From JAABUE01 sp037440925 (GTDB taxonomy: Bacteria > Chloroflexota > Anaerolineae > Anaerolineales > Villigracilaceae), in assembly GCA_037440925.1 (NCBI GenBank), contig JBBITF010000004.1:27227-91226 (forward strand): DNA of 64,000 nucleotides, read 5' to 3'. The first letter of the stretch is position 1, and every line of letters begins with the position of its first letter. A model generated the notes under the pieces. It saw only the letters and a program-made list of their open reading frames with translations, had not been told where the DNA came from and did no database searches. Below are positions 42,890-51,270 of the stretch, in pieces. The position numbers and the translations under genes were made by a program.

Positions 42890-43177
42890 TCAGTCGGGGC
42901 GCAGCCGCCTGGCCTGAGAGGTGGGACGCGACACAGGGGGGCGCCGAAAACGCGCTGTTGGTTTTCCGGTGTTGGGGCTGAGCAACGTCGTCAACCATGA
43001 GATTGCAAGTTGGTCGTACTCACGCCGACCGCACACATCGCACACCCAGGCAGGAAAATTCGGTACCGTAATCAGTTCCTCCCCCAGCCAAGTAAAGTAG
43101 GTAATGAAACGCAGCCGCAACATTCCGGCCTGGCACTCTTCGCATGGCACGGGCTGAGGCAAATCGGTTTCCGTCAT
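42890..43177 (-). CDS. YgiT-type zinc finger protein
   Basis: The 95-residue protein has two C-x2-C pairs: CEEC (12-15) and CDVC (46-49), with the YgiT-like sequence LRFITYFTWLGEELITVPNFPAWVCDVCGRREYD between and after. YgiT zinc fingers form the N-terminal half of MqsA-type antitoxins, which pair with small toxins. Here no HTH follows within the protein (the C-terminus is Arg/Pro-rich). It has GAGGAGAG before the ATG. The next gene on the same strand is of unknown function and could be a partner, but this is speculative. Confidence 0.78.
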   Translation of the reverse strand: MTETDLPQPVPCEECQAGMLRLRFITYFTWLGEELITVPNFPAWVCDVCGRREYDQLAISWLTTLLSPNTGKPTARFRRPPVSRPTSQARRLRPD

Positions 43178-43231
43178 AGACGCTCTCCTCGTAGAGAGAT
43201 ATTAGTAAGGCAGGCCTATTATAGATGATTT

Positions 43232-43822
43232 TTAGCGCAAAACAGCCGCAAAATCCAGGTGTTCGATGACATCCCACTCGGGAGGCGGCCAGTAAATCAA
43301 GATGGCTTTTCCAATCACGTTTTCAATGGGCAGCCACCCCCAAGCGTGCGAGTCGGATGAATCATTGCGATTGTCGCCCAATACAAACAATTTGTCTGCC
43401 GGAACACTCCATTGGCCTTGATATATTGGAGGCTCTGCAATGTACGGTTCGACCAAAACTTGTCCGTTGACATAGACTTGTCCATTAGAAATTTGCACCT
43501 GGTCGCCAGGCAGGCCAATGACGCGCTTGATCAAATCTTGATCTGAGACCGGCGAAGAAAAAACGATGATATCCCCATACTCTGGCATCCTGCCAAACCT
43601 GTAAGCCAGGCGATTGACCAGCACGTATTCTCCGTTTTTCAAAGTTGGCAACATGCTAGAGCCATCCACCCGCACGCGCGCCGAGATGGAATTAATCACA
43701 ATGAATAACACCACAGCCAGCAAGACGGTTTCTAAGACATCGCGGAAAAATTGCTTGACCAAAGGCAAACTTTGTGAAGGTTCGGCAGAAGTTTCTTGAC
43801 CTTCGAGGGATGTAAATTCCAA
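43232..43822 (-). CDS. lepB: Signal peptidase I
   Basis: LepB cleaves signal peptides after Sec export. The 196-residue protein has one N-terminal helix, the catalytic Ser in DGSSMLPTL and the catalytic Lys in DLIKRVIGLPGDQV, then VLGDNRNDSSDSHAWG. The start is a TTG at 43822, chosen because GGAGG is 5 nt upstream, and TATAAT is 29 nt upstream. A longer frame to 43954 would include the promoter. Confidence 0.93.
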   Translation of the reverse strand: MEFTSLEGQETSAEPSQSLPLVKQFFRDVLETVLLAVVLFIVINSISARVRVDGSSMLPTLKNGEYVLVNRLAYRFGRMPEYGDIIVFSSPVSDQDLIKRVIGLPGDQVQISNGQVYVNGQVLVEPYIAEPPIYQGQWSVPADKLFVLGDNRNDSSDSHAWGWLPIENVIGKAILIYWPPPEWDVIEHLDFAAVLR

Positions 43823-43850
43823 AACGACCTCCGAAAATTTTTCGGGCAGA

Positions 43851-43856
43851 ATTATA
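43851..43856 (-). promoter_or_regulatory. -10 box TATAAT for lepB
   Basis: TATAAT on the minus strand, 28 nt before the TTG start, with a GGAGG ribosome-binding site between. Confidence 0.5.
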
Positions 43857-43988
43857 ATGCCTGTCCTGATGTCTTGGTAGGGCCTTTGAGAGCGACTAGG
43901 GTCTTTCAAAGTTGACTGCACTGCGGTGCAGATACCTTTTTGCAGTGGAGTCATCTATCACAAGCGGGAAGATTCTGCACAATACTAC

Positions 43989-44029
43989 AAACTTCAGTTC
44001 GTGCCTGTGCAAAGCGCAAACTGAAGTTT
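43989..44029. repeat. 11-bp inverted repeat between lepB and the methionine gene
   Basis: AAACTTCAGTT and AACTGAAGTTT are perfect complements around 19 nt. A further partial copy (AAACTGAAG) follows at about 44035. It lies 33 bp past the end of the 44062-45924 gene and may end that transcript, though there is no T-run. Confidence 0.55.
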
Positions 44030-44061
44030 GGAGCAAACTGAAGTGTGCAGTACTCGTTGTC

Positions 44062-45924
44062 CTACTCTTTCACCCTCTCCACGATCTCCGCCACCAAATC
44101 ATACCGATGAAACTGCGGCATGATGTAAATGCCTTGCGCCCAGCCTTTGATTTGCTCGATCAATTCGATGGCCAGGTCTATTCCTGCGCGCTCGGCGCTT
44201 TCTCCGGCGGCTTCAATGCGCTGTAAGGTTTCATCGGGGATAAATACGCCTGGCACCTCGTGATGCAAGAAGGCGGCATGGCGCGCGCTGACCAGCGGCA
44301 GGATGCCGACCAGGATGGGTTTACCCAGCGGCCCATGCTGCGCCTCGTATTGCTCTAGCAATCTAGGGCCGTCCTCGGGGCGGTAGATGGGCTGCGTCAG
44401 GAAGAAATCTGCCCCGTTGAGCGCCTTGCGGTGCAAATTCTTGATTTCGCGCTCTGCTTCAGGCGGGCAAAGATTGAGCGCCGCGCCAACGAAAAAATGG
44501 GTCGGCTGACCGATGCTGGCGCCGGCATGATCCACGCCGACATTGAAGCCTTGCTTGATGAGTTTGATCAGGCCAGAAGGCACCAAGTCGTAATTGTCCA
44601 TTGCTTCGGGATAGTCACCAATGGAGGTGGGATCGCCCATCACCACGAACACATTGCGGATGCCAAGCGCGTGCGCCGCCAGCAGGTCGCCCTGTACGCG
44701 CAGCAGATTGCGTCCACGCGTGGGGAAATGCAAGGTCACGTCTACACCCACCTGGCGTTTGATTACGTCGCACACTGCCCAGGCCGACATCCTCATGCGC
44801 GCCATGGGGCTATCGGCCACGTTGATTACGTCAGCACCGGCGTCGGCCAACAGGGAAGCGGCAGCAATTAATTTATGAGTAGAAAGACCGCGCGGCGGGT
44901 CCATTTCCACTGCGATGGAAAACTGCCCGGCGGCCAGTCTCTGCGCAAAAGGCGAGGGAGGTTCAGGAAGCAAATTGCCGTCGTCTATTTCTACGGGAGA
45001 AACCGCTTCGACCGTTGCAGAGCGGCACCCTTCTGGATATTTATCCAGCGCAGCGCGCATGGAGGCAATATGGGCAGGGGTGGTGCCGCAGCAACCGCCT
45101 ACAATGTTAGCGCCGGCCTCGCAAAAAGACAGAGCATACTCCCCAAAGTAATCAGCGTCAGCAGGGTACATAATGCGCCCTCCCACCTGTTCCGGCCAGC
45201 CAGCATTGGGCTTGACCCAAAACCTTGCCTGTGGAACTGTTTGCCGCATGACCTTGAGAATGCGCAATAACTGTGAGGGGCCTCCCGAACAATTGACACC
45301 AATGACCTCTGCGCCGGCTTCAGCCAACGCGCGCGCCACCTTGGACGGGCTGTCGCCCAACAGCGTGACATCATCGCGCGTGAACGTGACCGAAGCCACC
45401 ACCGGCAATTGACATACTTCTCGCGCAGCGCGAACCGCCTCCTGGATTTCATATAAATCGCTGATCGTTTCGATAACGATCAAATCCACGCTTGCATTCG
45501 CCAGCGCCGCAATCTGCTCGCCAAAAGCGGCGCGCGCCTCCTCCAGCGAGACCCGCCCATAAGGCGCAATGCGCACGCCCAGCGGCCCGACATCGCCGGC
45601 CACAAAGACCTCCTTAAACGAAGCCGCCACCACGCGCCGCGCCAGTTCTACGCCGGCCTGGTTGATTTCGACCACTTTGTCTTCCAAGCCATGTCGCGCC
45701 AACTTGTAGCGATTGGCGCCAAAGGTGTTGGTCAGCACCAGGCCAGCGCCGGCTTCGATGTACGCACGATGGACATCGGCCACTACGGCCGGGTTGGTCA
45801 GATTGAGCGCGTCGAAACATTGGTCGAAAGAAATGCCGCGCCCGTGCAGCATGGTGCCCATGGCGCCATCTGCCAGCAAGATTTCGCTTTCTAAAACCTG
45901 TAAGAAAGTTTTCTTAGTTTGCAT
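44062..45924 (-). CDS. Homocysteine S-methyltransferase / methylenetetrahydrofolate reductase fusion
   Basis: The 620-residue protein joins a zinc-dependent methyltransferase (residues 1-300; ADGAMGTMLHGRG, GVNCSGGP, GGCCGTTP with three Cys ligands) and an MTHFR-type barrel (about 330-610; EMDPPRGLSTHKLI, DVINVADSPMARMRMSAWAV, VFVVMGDPTSIGDYPEA). Such bifunctional proteins (YitJ-like) link one-carbon units to methionine synthesis. A C-terminal cobalamin domain is absent. It is not preceded by a visible SAM riboswitch. The start ATG at 45924 lies 28 bp after the M42 gene stop. Confidence 0.93.
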   Translation of the reverse strand: MQTKKTFLQVLESEILLADGAMGTMLHGRGISFDQCFDALNLTNPAVVADVHRAYIEAGAGLVLTNTFGANRYKLARHGLEDKVVEINQAGVELARRVVAASFKEVFVAGDVGPLGVRIAPYGRVSLEEARAAFGEQIAALANASVDLIVIETISDLYEIQEAVRAAREVCQLPVVASVTFTRDDVTLLGDSPSKVARALAEAGAEVIGVNCSGGPSQLLRILKVMRQTVPQARFWVKPNAGWPEQVGGRIMYPADADYFGEYALSFCEAGANIVGGCCGTTPAHIASMRAALDKYPEGCRSATVEAVSPVEIDDGNLLPEPPSPFAQRLAAGQFSIAVEMDPPRGLSTHKLIAAASLLADAGADVINVADSPMARMRMSAWAVCDVIKRQVGVDVTLHFPTRGRNLLRVQGDLLAAHALGIRNVFVVMGDPTSIGDYPEAMDNYDLVPSGLIKLIKQGFNVGVDHAGASIGQPTHFFVGAALNLCPPEAEREIKNLHRKALNGADFFLTQPIYRPEDGPRLLEQYEAQHGPLGKPILVGILPLVSARHAAFLHHEVPGVFIPDETLQRIEAAGESAERAGIDLAIELIEQIKGWAQGIYIMPQFHRYDLVAEIVERVKE

Positions 45925-45952
45925 ACCGATATTCCTTGATTATTCGCATTTT

Positions 45953-46996
45953 TTATGCCAGAACCTCCGGCCTCAAGTGAAAGAGCGCAGCCTGGAGCAA
46001 GTCCAGCGTGTGCTTCCAATCCTCTACACGCGCTACGCTGATGGGAGAATGAGTATAGCGATGCGGCACAGAGACCGAAACAACCGGCACGCCGGCGCGC
46101 GTGCGCTGGATGGCGCCGGCGTCCGTGCTGCCGCCGCCCGCTTGGCGTATTTGATAAGGAATGTTAGCGGCTTCGGCAGTCTTGCGCAAGAAACGCACCA
46201 GGCGCGGATCGTCCATTGTGGAACGGTTGTGAACGTAGATGGCAGGCCCCCGGCCCAGTTTGGTGTTGTATGTGGTGTTTTCTGCGTTGTCTGTCAAGGG
46301 CAGATCGCGGGCAGGCGTGGCGTCTATGGCAATTGCCAGATGAGGCGCAAAGGTGTAGGCGGCCGTCCGCGCGCCGCGCAGCCCAATTTCCTCCTGCACA
46401 GTAAAGGCGGCCAGTAGTTCCAGGTGTGAGGGGGCAAGTTCGAGCAGGGTAATCAGCGTGGCAACGCCAATGCGGTCGTCTATGGCCTTGGCAAAAAGCG
46501 AGTCCCCTACGCGCCGAAAGCGGGTAGCAAAAGTCGCCCAATCGCCAGGATTGGCCTTGCCGCCGGGCCCCAAGTCTATGCGCAGGCTATCAGGCGAGAG
46601 GCCTCGCTTCAAATCGTCGTCTGAAGTCAAATGAATAGGCCGCACGCCAATCACGCCGGGGATGTGATTTCTGCCCACCCACACAGGCTTGCCCGGCAAG
46701 TAAATCGTATCTACGCTGCCGACGGTCTCAAAGCGGTAAAGGCCGTCGCCCTCTTCGGCAACCAGCATGAACCCCACTTCATCCATGTGGGCATCCAACA
46801 TGACGCGCAGGGGGTTCTTCTCTTTGGCGTGTTTGACCGCCAGCACGTTTCCCAGCGCGTCTACCCGCACCTCATCGGCGTGCGGCGCAACCTCTTGCAG
46901 CACGATGCGGCGCACTTCATTTTCATTGCCCGAGACTGCGCAGGCGTTACACAATCTTTCCAGCAAAGCCAATGGTTTAGCGGCAATGTCCTTCAT
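45953..46996 (-). CDS. M42-family glutamyl-type aminopeptidase, copy 1
   Basis: The 347-residue metallopeptidase has the zinc ligand blocks AHMDEVGFM, AIDDRIGV, QEEIGLRGA and IAIDATP, ending VSVPHRYTHSPISVARVED. M42 enzymes form large tetrahedral aminopeptidase assemblies in the cytosol. It is followed upstream (on the minus strand) by a second M42 gene (47009-48076) with 12 bp between, so the two are one transcription unit and may form a mixed complex. Confidence 0.9.
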   Translation of the reverse strand: MKDIAAKPLALLERLCNACAVSGNENEVRRIVLQEVAPHADEVRVDALGNVLAVKHAKEKNPLRVMLDAHMDEVGFMLVAEEGDGLYRFETVGSVDTIYLPGKPVWVGRNHIPGVIGVRPIHLTSDDDLKRGLSPDSLRIDLGPGGKANPGDWATFATRFRRVGDSLFAKAIDDRIGVATLITLLELAPSHLELLAAFTVQEEIGLRGARTAAYTFAPHLAIAIDATPARDLPLTDNAENTTYNTKLGRGPAIYVHNRSTMDDPRLVRFLRKTAEAANIPYQIRQAGGGSTDAGAIQRTRAGVPVVSVSVPHRYTHSPISVARVEDWKHTLDLLQAALFHLRPEVLA

Positions 46997-47008
46997 GCTC
47001 CATCCACA

Positions 47009-48076
47009 TTACGCATCACCCGCATCATCCCAACTGAGCGTTTCCAGAAAATCCCTCTCCAGCCCGGTAACGAACTCGGCCAGCAGCCGCCCGGCGCGCT
47101 GAATGTCGGTCAGGCACGCCATTTCGACCGGCGTATGCATGTTGCGAATAGGAATGCTCAACACAAAGGTAGGCACGCCCTCCGCCGCCACCTGCATAGC
47201 CATACCGTCTGTGCCGGAGGAAGAGGGCATGAATTCGGTCACACAAGGAAGGTCTAACTGTGCGGCTAGTTCCTTGAAACGCCGATACAGGGCAGGGTGA
47301 ATATTCGGGCCATACCCCAGCGTGGGGCCTTTCCCCAACGGAAAGGTGTTCCAGTCTTCCGCGCCGGGACCCTGGCCATAGGTGGTATCTATGGCGATTG
47401 CCAGGCAGGGACGCATTTGGAAGGCCGAGGTGGCTGCGCCGCTGGCTGTCACTTCCTCTTGGACAGTGGCAACCGCCCACACATCCCAGGCGTGGGAACG
47501 CGAGCGGAGTTCTTGCAGACAGATCGTGACAGCGGCTATCGAGGCGCGGTTATCCAGCCCTGCCCCGCTCACGGTCTCGCCGGACATTTGGACGGCTTCC
47601 GCGCCAAAGGAGACCAGGTCGCCCACCTGAACGGATTCGGCCACCTGTGAAGCGGGCAAGCCCAGGTCCAGGCAAAGATGCGCAAAATCGAGCGCGTCGG
47701 CCGGCGTGCCGGGCAACACCGCCAGCACACCGGGCAGATCTTCCTGCCGGTGGTTGCCGGTTGCATGGACAATCACCGCCTGACCGGGCAGGATGCGCGC
47801 ATCCACACCGCCGATGGGCGTCAGGCGCAAGAAGCCGTTTTGAAATCCAGATACCATCAGGCCGATGGTATCCATGTGAGCGGCCAGTAACACAGAGGGA
47901 CGCGGCTCATCGGCAATGCCCCGTTTGAGCGCATGAACCGAACCCAGGCGGCTCATATGCACTTCATCGGCCAGCGTTTGCCATTGGTCTGCAATGAAAC
48001 GGGCCGCCGCACCCTCGTGGCCCGAAAGCCCCGGCAGCGCAAGCAGGGATTTCAAGAACGGGAAGATATCGGCCAT
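47009..48076 (-). CDS. M42-family aminopeptidase, copy 2
   Basis: The 355-residue protein shares the M42 pattern with copy 1 (AHMDTIGLMVSGF, GLDNRASIAAV, QEEVTASGA, IAIDTTYG, IPIRNMHTPVEM) but is clearly divergent. Its start overlaps the stop of the upstream Thr-Pro protein by one base (TAATG). Two M42 peptidases side by side suggest complementary substrate ranges or a heteromeric particle. Confidence 0.9.
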   Translation of the reverse strand: MADIFPFLKSLLALPGLSGHEGAAARFIADQWQTLADEVHMSRLGSVHALKRGIADEPRPSVLLAAHMDTIGLMVSGFQNGFLRLTPIGGVDARILPGQAVIVHATGNHRQEDLPGVLAVLPGTPADALDFAHLCLDLGLPASQVAESVQVGDLVSFGAEAVQMSGETVSGAGLDNRASIAAVTICLQELRSRSHAWDVWAVATVQEEVTASGAATSAFQMRPCLAIAIDTTYGQGPGAEDWNTFPLGKGPTLGYGPNIHPALYRRFKELAAQLDLPCVTEFMPSSSGTDGMAMQVAAEGVPTFVLSIPIRNMHTPVEMACLTDIQRAGRLLAEFVTGLERDFLETLSWDDAGDA

Positions 48077-48540
48077 TAGGGAGCAAAAGAGGTGATGGTG
48101 GGAGTGGGCGTATCGGAGGGCGTAAAAGTCAAAGTGGGCGGCAGGAAGGGAGTGTTGGTCTCGGTCGGCGTAAAGGTATAGGTCGGACTAGGCGTGAGGG
48201 AGGGAGATGGGGTAAAAGAGGGCGTAAAAGTCAAGGAAGCGGTGAACGTCGGAGGCGGAAGGAAGGGGGTGTTGGTGACAGTGGAGGTCAGGGTAGGCGT
48301 TTCGGTAAGCGTAGCAGAGGCCGTGACGGTCAGAATTTCGGGCGTTTGGCTGGGAGTGTCTGTCCAGGAGAGGAGCGTGGGAGTAAGCGTCTCGCTGACA
48401 GTGACGGTCACGGTGGGAGCGTTGGGGCCGGGCGCCAGTTGGACGGCGATCCAACCCAAACAGTAACACGGCAGGGTAGCCAGCGTAATCATTAACAGCG
48501 TCAGGCGGCGGCGCGCGCGGATGGCCTCTGAGTCCGACAT
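48076..48540 (-). CDS. Membrane-anchored Thr/Pro-rich protein
   Basis: The 154-residue product has one membrane helix (about 14-35) and a tail made almost only of T, P, S, V and F in TPT-type repeats (for example LTPSPTYTFTP). Such stalk-like proteins are frequent in Chloroflexota. I chose the ATG at 48540 because TATCAT lies 7 nt upstream (leaderless); the frame could extend to 48576. No function is known. Confidence 0.65.
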   Translation of the reverse strand: MSDSEAIRARRRLTLLMITLATLPCYCLGWIAVQLAPGPNAPTVTVTVSETLTPTLLSWTDTPSQTPEILTVTASATLTETPTLTSTVTNTPFLPPPTFTASLTFTPSFTPSPSLTPSPTYTFTPTETNTPFLPPTLTFTPSDTPTPTITSFAP

Positions 48541-48547
48541 GCCAAGC

Positions 48548-48553
48548 ATGATA
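48548..48553 (-). promoter_or_regulatory. -10 box TATCAT for the Thr/Pro-rich gene
   Basis: TATCAT on the minus strand is 7 nt before the ATG at 48540; no Shine-Dalgarno. The promoter would drive the M42 operon as well. Confidence 0.45.
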
Positions 48554-48695
48554 ACATGCCTGACAGACTCCGACAAGACATCAACGCCGAAGCAGCATCA
48601 GCGTCCCAAATCTTCGGGGCGTTTCAACAGTTCACTTGCTAGTACTTAAGAACCATATTTAGGGGGCGCCCCCAAAAAAGCAGTTTACAGTCAAT

Positions 48696-48991
48696 TGTGG
48701 ATAAGTGGCAAAAAACTGTGGATAAGTGCATTAGCCTGTGGAAAACCCGCTCAATAGTTCGAGATTTGCTCTGTTCAACTGCGATTCAACACCCCCATAT
48801 ATAGGGAGTGCTTTTTCGATTACGCCAAATGTAGATTAACTTGAAACTCGCCCAAGGCCGCACCGTCTTGGAAGAAATTTTTATCCACAGTTTCTCCCAA
48901 AGCATTTGCCTCGAAAGCCGCCAGATAGGGCGCTGTGCAAGGTTCCATCGCCAGATATGCGGCAAACAAGTGACTATCCACACCATCCACA
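48696..48991. other. oriC: DnaA-box cluster, candidate replication origin (oriC) or DnaA-binding locus
   Basis: In a 500-bp gene-free region there are three perfect DnaA boxes (TTATCCACA or its complement at 48696-48704, 48717-48725 and 48881-48889), one near-perfect box (48737-48745, TTTTCCACA in complement), and two imperfect ones (48974-48982, CTATCCACA; 48983-48991, CCATCCACA). The first three run in the same direction at about 20-bp spacing; the last three are inverted. A+T-rich stretches flank the set (48640-48660 and 49008-49035). The neighbouring genes are not the usual dnaA/dnaN group, so the function is not certain. Confidence 0.65.
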
Positions 48992-49043
48992 GTCCCTACT
49001 AAGGCTACTAAATTTAGTCATTTATAACAACTGATACAACCTC

Positions 49044-49577
49044 TTAATCATCCGGCATATCGTCCGTTAGATGCGCTGTTGGATGTCTTTTCCCTAGTAG
49101 TACTAGCTTGGTTGCTGCAAATGCCAGGGAGGGCAAACGGTCACGCGGGAACCACTCTACGGCATCAGCGTCGTCTCCGCAAGCCAGTTTCCCGCCGGTT
49201 ACCTCTGCCTTGTACACGATGATGAAATCGGCGCCGCGCGGATGCTCACGCCCGGCAATGACATCCAGCACAGCAGTTGCGCGCACAGTCAGTCCGGTCT
49301 CTTCCAGGCACTCGCGCTCGGCGGCGCGCGCCGGGTCCTCGCCCGCGTCCACGAAACCGGCCGGCAGCGTCCACAGGCCGCGGAAGGGTTCGTTCACGCG
49401 CCGCGCCAGCAGTACGCGGCCATCCTGTTCTACCAGCACGGCAGCGGCTACTTTGGGGTCGGCGAAGTAGATCCAACCGCATTGCGGGCAAACCGGGCGG
49501 ACTTTGCCGAAGCATTCTTGCCGTTCCAGGGCTGCGCCGCAGCGTGGGCAAAAGTGAACTTCTTCTATTCTCGCCAT
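49044..49577 (-). CDS. Nudix hydrolase with N-terminal zinc ribbon
   Basis: The 177-residue protein has a zinc ribbon (CPRC and CPQC, residues 10-35) and a Nudix box GFVDAGEDPARAAERECLEETGL (about residues 71-93). The arrangement is like NADH pyrophosphatase (NudC) and its smaller relatives; it hydrolyses nucleoside diphosphate-linked substrates. The start at 49577 gives this layout and overlaps the end of the anti-sigma gene by 13 bp. Confidence 0.88.
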   Translation of the reverse strand: MARIEEVHFCPRCGAALERQECFGKVRPVCPQCGWIYFADPKVAAAVLVEQDGRVLLARRVNEPFRGLWTLPAGFVDAGEDPARAAERECLEETGLTVRATAVLDVIAGREHPRGADFIIVYKAEVTGGKLACGDDADAVEWFPRDRLPSLAFAATKLVLLGKRHPTAHLTDDMPDD

Positions 49578-50257
49578 TTGGAGGAGGCGTATTTTTGCAT
49601 CAAGAAGACGATGGACAGGTTGACCAACGCCAGCAAGCCGAGGGCAATCTGCCAACTGAGCGGGATGGGTCCCTGTTCGATGGATTCCGCTTCAGACGGC
49701 GCCCGGGCCTGCTCCTCAATCCCTGGTTTTGCCTGGGCCTCGGGCGTAACTTTGGCGGCATCAGCAGAGGGGGGGGCCGCCTGGGTTGCCGCCGGCACGA
49801 CCAGTTTTGGCTCAGGCGCAATTTCTGGTTCGGCCGGCGCTTCAGTGGCAGCCGGCGCTTCGAACGCCATGACCGGTTCTTCTGTCGCTGCGCCGCCTAA
49901 GCCGTAAGAAGGGGCAGGCGCCCTTGCGCCCAACGACAGGGGGCTAATAGCGTTGATGGCGAAAGTGAATACCAGCAGCACGGCTGCCAGGGCGGTGGAA
50001 AAACGGAAAAACGGATAGGCGCGCGGCAGGGGCGGCTTTTGTCTCACCATTTGGGGAGTCAACGTAAAGTTGCGAGGCGCGCGCCGCGGTGGCAGGTGGC
50101 GCAAAACGGCTTGAGACTGGCGCAAAGCCTCGAAAACGGAGGCCAGTTGCGGGTCGGTTGCGATGCGAGAAGCCAGCCGCGCAGCCTCCATCGGGCCGAG
50201 TTCCCCGTCCAGGTAGGCGGAGAGTTGTTCGATGTCGCGGAAGGAAGGTGTGGTCAT
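49565..50257 (-). CDS. Anti-sigma factor (membrane, ZAS-like N-terminus)
   Basis: The 230-residue protein begins with a short sigma-binding region (DIEQLSAYLDGELGPMEAARLASRI), has a membrane helix (about 86-108), an Ala/Pro/Glu-rich linker and a second helix near the C-terminus. Zinc-anti-sigma His/Cys ligands are not obvious. It overlaps its sigma factor by ATGA, the usual arrangement. A G8 run lies in the linker at 49769-49776. Confidence 0.8.
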   Translation of the reverse strand: MTTPSFRDIEQLSAYLDGELGPMEAARLASRIATDPQLASVFEALRQSQAVLRHLPPRRAPRNFTLTPQMVRQKPPLPRAYPFFRFSTALAAVLLVFTFAINAISPLSLGARAPAPSYGLGGAATEEPVMAFEAPAATEAPAEPEIAPEPKLVVPAATQAAPPSADAAKVTPEAQAKPGIEEQARAPSEAESIEQGPIPLSWQIALGLLALVNLSIVFLMQKYASSKWRE

Positions 50258-50862
50258 GCGCGGCTCCCTTCTTGCAGACGGAAGGCAGAGGGCAAAAGTT
50301 CCCCAAATCCCTGCAGGCATTCGCGCAGGCGCAGGCGGGCGCGCGCCAGACGACTTTTGACAGTCCCCAGCGGCGCACGGACGGCTTTGGCTACGGCGTT
50401 GTAATCCAGTCCCTGGAGGTCTGCCAGCACCACTACCGCGCGGAATTCGAGCGGCAAATTTTCGAGGCAGTGTTGGATGGCATGTTCGAGTTCTTCGGCT
50501 TCGGCTTGTTGTTCGGGGCTGATGGACGGGTCGGCCAGCCAGCGCGGGGTTTCCATTGCGTCGCCGTCTTCAGTATCGGGCTCCAGCGGCGTGGTGGGAC
50601 GGCGCTTCTGGCGGCGCAGTTCGTCGTAGCAGGCGTTGGTGACGGTGCGAAGAAGCCAGGCCTTGAACGAGCCGCCGCGATACGAGTTGATGGCGCGGAA
50701 GGCGGAGAGGAAGGCTTCTTGCGTGGCGTCGGCGGCCTGTTCTTCATCGCCCAGGATGCGCAGGGCGGTGTTGAAGAGGGCGTCTTGGTAGGCCAGGACA
50801 AGGGTATTGAAGGAGTCCAGGTCGCCGCGCTGGGCGTCGCGGATGAGGGTAGGTTCGTCCAT
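50254..50862 (-). CDS. ECF-type RNA polymerase sigma factor
   Basis: The 202-residue protein has sigma region 2 (AYQDALFNTALRILGDEEQAADATQEAFLSAFRAI) and region 4 (LPLEFRAVVVLADLQGLDYNAVAKAVRAPLGTVKSRLARAR). It probably responds to an envelope or oxidative signal via the following membrane anti-sigma. The start codon is 6 nt after TACAAT (leaderless). Confidence 0.92.
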   Translation of the reverse strand: MDEPTLIRDAQRGDLDSFNTLVLAYQDALFNTALRILGDEEQAADATQEAFLSAFRAINSYRGGSFKAWLLRTVTNACYDELRRQKRRPTTPLEPDTEDGDAMETPRWLADPSISPEQQAEAEELEHAIQHCLENLPLEFRAVVVLADLQGLDYNAVAKAVRAPLGTVKSRLARARLRLRECLQGFGELLPSAFRLQEGSRA

Positions 50863-50868
50863 GGGAGT

Positions 50869-50874
50869 ATTGTA
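50869..50874 (-). promoter_or_regulatory. -10 box TACAAT for the ECF sigma gene
   Basis: TACAAT on the minus strand ends 6 nt before the ATG at 50862. Confidence 0.5.
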
Positions 50875-50943
50875 TCACTGCTGCGCTTGTTTTCGTCCCT
50901 GGGGTGGGGTATGATAGGTCAAATTTGTTGTATGGAGTTGCCT

Positions 50944-51270
50944 ATGTCCACGCTTCCAAAAGCCGAGATTCTGAACCTGAGCGCTATGGTTTCTTATCAA
51001 AGCGGCTCGATTGTCAGCCGCCAAATTGTCAAGACAGAGACCGGCAATGTCACCCTATTTGCCTTCGATGCCGGTCAGGAGTTGAGCGAGCATACTGCGC
51101 CGTTCGACGCTTTGGCGCATGTGGTGGAGGGCGAAGCGGAAATCGTCATTTCTGGCGCGCCTTATGCCTTGCAAGCCGGTCAGGCCATTGTTCTACCTGC
51201 TAACCAGCCGCACGCGGTAAAGGCGAGGAGACCATTCAAGATGCTGTTGACGATGATACGCGCGGTTTGA
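50944..51270 (+). CDS. Small cupin-domain protein
   Basis: A 108-residue single-domain cupin: SEHTAPFDALAHVVEGEAEIVISG (motif 1) and LPANQPHAVKA (motif 2), with His residues that usually bind a metal. Start at 50944 with GGAG upstream. The 3' end overlaps the convergent PPC gene by 35 bp. Substrate unknown. Confidence 0.82.
   Translation: MSTLPKAEILNLSAMVSYQSGSIVSRQIVKTETGNVTLFAFDAGQELSEHTAPFDALAHVVEGEAEIVISGAPYALQAGQAIVLPANQPHAVKARRPFKMLLTMIRAV

Noticed and set aside
45925..45952. SAM or cobalamin riboswitch before the methionine/MTHFR gene
   Set aside because: Only 28 bp separate it from the M42 gene; no riboswitch could fit.
45713..46417. 234-codon plus-strand frame spanning two minus-strand genes
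   Set aside because: It crosses the 3' end of the M42 gene and the 5' end of the methionine gene; both real genes are on the minus strand.
48076..48470. Repetitive DNA in the Thr/Pro-rich gene as a satellite or array
   Set aside because: The repeats are imperfect, in frame and encode a TPT-type stalk; this is protein low complexity.
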